Shown here: piece by piece, positions 21,239 to 21,558 of the stretch
Layout: each line of letters starts with the position of its first letter
How positions within the stretch are numbered: position 1 is the stretch's first letter
Assembly: GCA_946546075.1 (NCBI GenBank)
Contig: CAMNNV010000005.1
Coordinates: 1 to 21,558 of the forward strand
DNA: 21,558 bases
Source: an uncultured Bacillota bacterium
Lineage (GTDB): Bacteria > Bacillota > Clostridia > Peptostreptococcales > Anaerovoracaceae
Direction of reading: 5' to 3'
Notes under the pieces: generated by a model
Database searches by the model: none
The model's input: the letters and a program-made list of their open reading frames with translations, nothing else
Told to the model about the DNA's origin: nothing
Program-made: the position numbers and the translations under genes

Positions 21239-21558
21239 TTAATTATGACTCTTTTTCTTGCGGGCTCTCTGCTTCTCACGCATCTTCGCTTCGATAGCAG
21301 CCGCTCTCTCTTCATCCTTCGTGCGCGCTTTGCGAAGGATCTCATCTACGTCAGCGCCGGCACCCGGTACAGGGACGTCTAGACGCTTACGACGCATGGC
21401 CTTGTAGAGGATCTCCTTAGCATGGAGAGATACGAATCTTGAGAAGTTTACCTTGTTGTAGAGGTCGATGAGGTTCGGTACACCCAGCATCCTCTTCACG
21501 TCGAAGGTCACATTCATCATCTTCGCGAAATCTATGACGTTCTCATCCGACAGTTCCT
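21239..21558 (-). CDS. C-terminal end of an unrecognised protein (gene continues past the window)
   Basis: About 106 residues are present. The frame stays open from the stop codon to the window edge, and the codons beyond the ATG at 21520 still read like protein (ELSDENVIDFAK), so that ATG is probably internal and the true start lies outside. Visible text includes MLGVPNLIDLYNKVNFSRFV and a strongly charged end with EERAAAIEAKMREKQRARKKK, a likely helix. No membrane segment or known motif is seen. I do not recognise the family. Confidence 0.7.
   Translation of the reverse strand, partial: ELSDENVIDFAKMMNVTFDVKRMLGVPNLIDLYNKVNFSRFVSLHAKEILYKAMRRKRLDVPVPGAGADVDEILRKARTKDEERAAAIEAKMREKQRARKKKSHN

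Overview
The window looks like chromosomal DNA of a Gram-positive, strictly anaerobic Clostridia-type bacterium. The evidence is a perfect CIRCE operator on a small heat-shock gene, a MurE with the meso-diaminopimelate motif DNPR, strong AGGAGG ribosome binding sites, canonical TTGACA/TATAAT-type promoters, an FeS old-yellow-enzyme reductase, fused ABC-FtsX transporters, and a secreted subtilase with a lysine-rich tail. A member of Eubacteriales family XIII (Anaerovoracaceae, Mogibacterium-like) would fit, but that placement is inference from protein style. I saw no tRNA, rRNA, CRISPR array, insertion sequence or phage gene.

Layout, left to right. (1) Positions 36-1947, minus strand: an AraC regulator fused to what looks like a shrunken GH39-like domain. 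It is divergent from (2) a secreted subtilisin-family protease (2140-4029); a palindrome-rich 190-bp gap lies between them. (3) 4154-10353: a three-gene operon of a MurE ligase and two ABC-FtsX fusion proteins, joined by a 4-nt overlap and a 3-nt gap and closed by a strong terminator. (4) 10544-12613: a monocistronic FeS/flavin enoate-reductase-type enzyme. (5) 12683-13306: an Hsp20 gene under CIRCE control with an A/C-rich tandem-repeat leader.

(6) 13382-17573: a small DUF3311-like membrane protein, a convergent response regulator/7-TM PAS histidine kinase pair on the minus strand, and, divergent from the kinase, a sodium:solute symporter. The two-component system sits between a symporter and its probable small partner. 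(7) 17733-19558: a second symporter, preceded and overlapped by a different small membrane protein, with codon use suggesting high expression. (8) 19693-21208: a two-gene operon of an unrecognised protein with a basic N-terminus and long acidic tail, and a LUD-domain protein. (9) 21239-21558: the C-terminal end of an unrecognised minus-strand gene that leaves the window.

The most system-like parts are the MurE plus paired-ABC operon (a possible cell-envelope stress or antimicrobial-resistance cassette) and the symporter/small-protein/two-component block (a possible solute-sensing and uptake module). Both functional readings are inferences from gene order.
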